Shown here piece after piece: positions 6,088 through 7,065 of a stretch of DNA of 7,065 nt (its first letter is position 1; the number at the start of each line of letters is the position of its first letter). The translations under genes were made by a program, and so were the position numbers. The DNA is taken from the NCBI GenBank assembly GCA_003158355.1, contig PMIV01000046.1, forward strand, positions 1 through 7,065, in the 5' to 3' direction. The notes below the pieces were generated by a model. That model was not told where the DNA came from. It searched no databases and saw only the letters and a list, made by a program, of their open reading frames with translations. The stretch is from Anaerolineaceae bacterium (lineage in GTDB: Bacteria > Chloroflexota > Anaerolineae > Anaerolineales > Anaerolineaceae).

Positions 6088-6185
6088 TTTACCATTTATA
6101 AATTTATACCTTCAAGTCTTCAACATTGTCCCGCCAGTTTCGAAGTATTCACAAGAGGGATAATAATTCGCGCCTTTGATAAAGG

Positions 6186-6201
6186 GCCTTTTAGCCTTTT
6201 A
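6186..6201. repeat. Tandem octamer GCCTTTTA x2
   Basis: GCCTTTTA occurs twice in a row just before the terminator stem. It may be slippage or part of a secondary hairpin with the preceding AAAGG. No function is evident. Confidence 0.4.
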
Positions 6202-6225
6202 AAGACACTCTTACGGGTGTCTTTT
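6201..6225 (+). terminator. Intrinsic terminator downstream of DUF3800
   Basis: AAAGACACTC (6201-6210), loop TTAC, and GGGTGTCTTT (6215-6224) form a 10-bp stem with one G-T pair. It continues into a T4 tract (6222-6225), the classical rho-independent layout on the plus strand, 113 bases after the DUF3800 stop. On the minus strand the tail is only TTT before A residues, so it would act poorly for the convergent GNAT gene. Confidence 0.75.
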
Positions 6226-6338
6226 GGGGTAGATAAAAATTAACCAAAAAGAGCATTCAGAAAAGATATATACCTCTTTTTCGATTTCCAAACACTTCCC
6301 CAAGTTAAAGCCACCCAGTTCTCACATCCCCCGGCGGA

Positions 6339-6956
6339 TTATTCTTCCTTCCACAACTGCGTAGGGGTGACGTGCTTCTCTTTATGCGGAAACTGCTTCT
6401 CAAATTCGACTAATTCCGCTTCATTGACGTGAAAGGCGGGATCATCCATGCACTTGCCGCGGATTCCGCTCAGGCTGCCGGCGCTCAGTTCCAGGGCCAT
6501 AAAATAGTCACCGTTGTCGCCTTCGCCGGTTTGCAGGCCATATTTTTCAGCATTGACAAAGCCAAATCTGGGGTAGTAGTGAGAATCTCCGTACAGGAAA
6601 ATGCCCCGGTAATGCAGCGCTCTGGCCTTTGCGATGGTTTCCCGAATGAGCAAAGAGCCGATGCCCCTGTTTTGATATTCAGGCAAAACGCTCACGGGGC
6701 CCAGGCAAATGACCCCTGCATATACGCTGCCGCCATCGATGACCCGGCCTTTGGAATACATAATATTGCCAACGAGCTTGTTCTCCGCGCAGGCCACGTA
6801 ATCCAATTCCTGTATAAAACCGCCGGATAAGCGCAGGTTGTGCGCCACCAGATGTTCACTGCAGCCGGGCTTATATTTATCCCAAAAGGCCTCCCGGGTT
6901 AAATTTTCGATTTCTCGATGCTCACTTTCTTCTTCGATGCGTAAGACAATGCTCAT
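6339..6956 (-). CDS. GNAT-family N-acetyltransferase (YhbS-like)
   Basis: Taking the ATG at 6956 gives a 205-residue protein. The longer frame back to 6986 would start at TTG. The ATG is preferred because GGGAG lies 6 bases upstream of it, an ideal ribosome site. The protein should transfer acetyl from acetyl-CoA to an unknown amine in the cytoplasm. The acetyl-CoA pyrophosphate loop is visible in LGPVSVLPEYQNRGIGSLLI (85-104), with Q-N-R-G-I-G at 95-100. The C-terminal GNAT hallmark GDSHYYPRFGF is at 123-133. The Y-x-R-F-G-F form and overall length resemble the COG3153 / YhbS group. The last 40 residues (GIRGKCMDDPAFHVNEAELVEF...) form a substrate-side extension common in that group. The gene is GC-richer than the adjacent island and reads toward it. 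The substrate cannot be deduced. Confidence 0.9.
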   Translation of the reverse strand: MSIVLRIEEESEHREIENLTREAFWDKYKPGCSEHLVAHNLRLSGGFIQELDYVACAENKLVGNIMYSKGRVIDGGSVYAGVICLGPVSVLPEYQNRGIGSLLIRETIAKARALHYRGIFLYGDSHYYPRFGFVNAEKYGLQTGEGDNGDYFMALELSAGSLSGIRGKCMDDPAFHVNEAELVEFEKQFPHKEKHVTPTQLWKEE

Positions 6957-6997
6957 GGCAAACTCCCGTGGGTGAAAAGAGAACAATAGTCCTGTTT

Positions 6998-7003
6998 ATT
7001 ATA
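6998..7003 (-). promoter_or_regulatory. -10 box of the GNAT gene promoter
   Basis: TATAAT on the minus strand, 41 bases before the preferred ATG (6956), would give a leader of about 35 nt that includes the GGGAG ribosome site. The -35 is unclear: CCCAAT lies at 17 bp and TTGCCC at 21 bp. With this start the TTG at 6986 would lie within a few bases of the mRNA 5' end, which also favours the inner ATG. Confidence 0.5.
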
Positions 7004-7065
7004 CCGGGGGTACGCATAGAATTGGGGCAATAAATAAATCTATTCTCCGGCCGGCCGCGCGGTTC

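Larger units (their letters stand above)
4191..6300. other. AT-rich accessory block (putative small genomic island)
   Basis: Composition falls abruptly after the DUF6056 gene and recovers at the GNAT gene. The block holds an orphan membrane protein, a structured RNA, a DUF3800 gene and a terminator, all on the plus strand. TATATAC(C)TCTTTTT occurs near both edges (4271-4284 and 6267-6281, one indel). No integrase or transposase lies inside. It is read as horizontally acquired DNA by inference from composition and content. Confidence 0.5.

Noticed and set aside
6429..6830. 133-codon plus-strand open frame
   Set aside because: Antisense to the GNAT gene, which has both hallmark motifs and a ribosome site.
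6957..6986. TTG start at 6986 for the acetyltransferase
   Set aside because: The ATG at 6956 has GGGAG 6 bases upstream; the TTG lies almost at the predicted mRNA 5' end and its ten extra residues fit no GNAT pattern.
7040..7065. CCGGCCGGCCGCGCGG stretch at the window end
   Set aside because: GC-rich palindromic run truncated by the window edge; no feature can be supported.

Overview
The window is a stretch of bacterial chromosome in which ordinary, moderately GC-rich host genes alternate with mobile or accessory DNA. The host-type genes (a YcaQ-like DNA glycosylase, a DUF6056-type membrane protein, a GNAT acetyltransferase) and a short copy of the CGCGGAGACGCAGAG-type interspersed repeat suggest an environmental bacterium, perhaps Chloroflexota (Anaerolineae-like). 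That assignment is inference from protein flavour only; there is no rRNA or other marker here.

Layout. Positions 6-1288 are a complete insertion sequence: one DD35E integrase-type transposase between about 58-bp imperfect inverted ends, each built of two subrepeats. It stops 14 bp short of the stop codon of a convergent glycosylase gene (1303-2484, minus), whose -10 box sits so close to its ATG that the mRNA is probably leaderless. A 227-bp gap (2485-2711) holds that promoter, a CGCGGAGA repeat and a small palindrome. Next comes a multi-pass membrane protein (2712-4190, plus).

From about 4191 to 6300 base composition drops to strongly AT-rich. This block holds an unrecognised single-pass membrane protein (4415-5185), a structured RNA (about 5350-5436) and a DUF3800 gene (5437-6087), and ends in an intrinsic terminator (6201-6225). 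A short imperfect direct repeat (about 4271-4284 and 6267-6281) lies near both edges. I read the block as a small horizontally acquired, possibly defence-related, island. A GC-richer GNAT acetyltransferase gene (6339-6956, minus) follows.

The most interesting element is the RNA in front of the DUF3800 gene. It folds on paper into a closing helix, a second helix, and two abutting hairpins. It begins at the start point predicted by a TATAAT box and ends in six T residues directly abutting the DUF3800 ATG. Several conserved RNA motifs next to DUF3800 genes have been described by comparative genomics without known function. This locus looks like such an RNA-protein pair: an sRNA, an attenuator, or an RNA partner of the protein.
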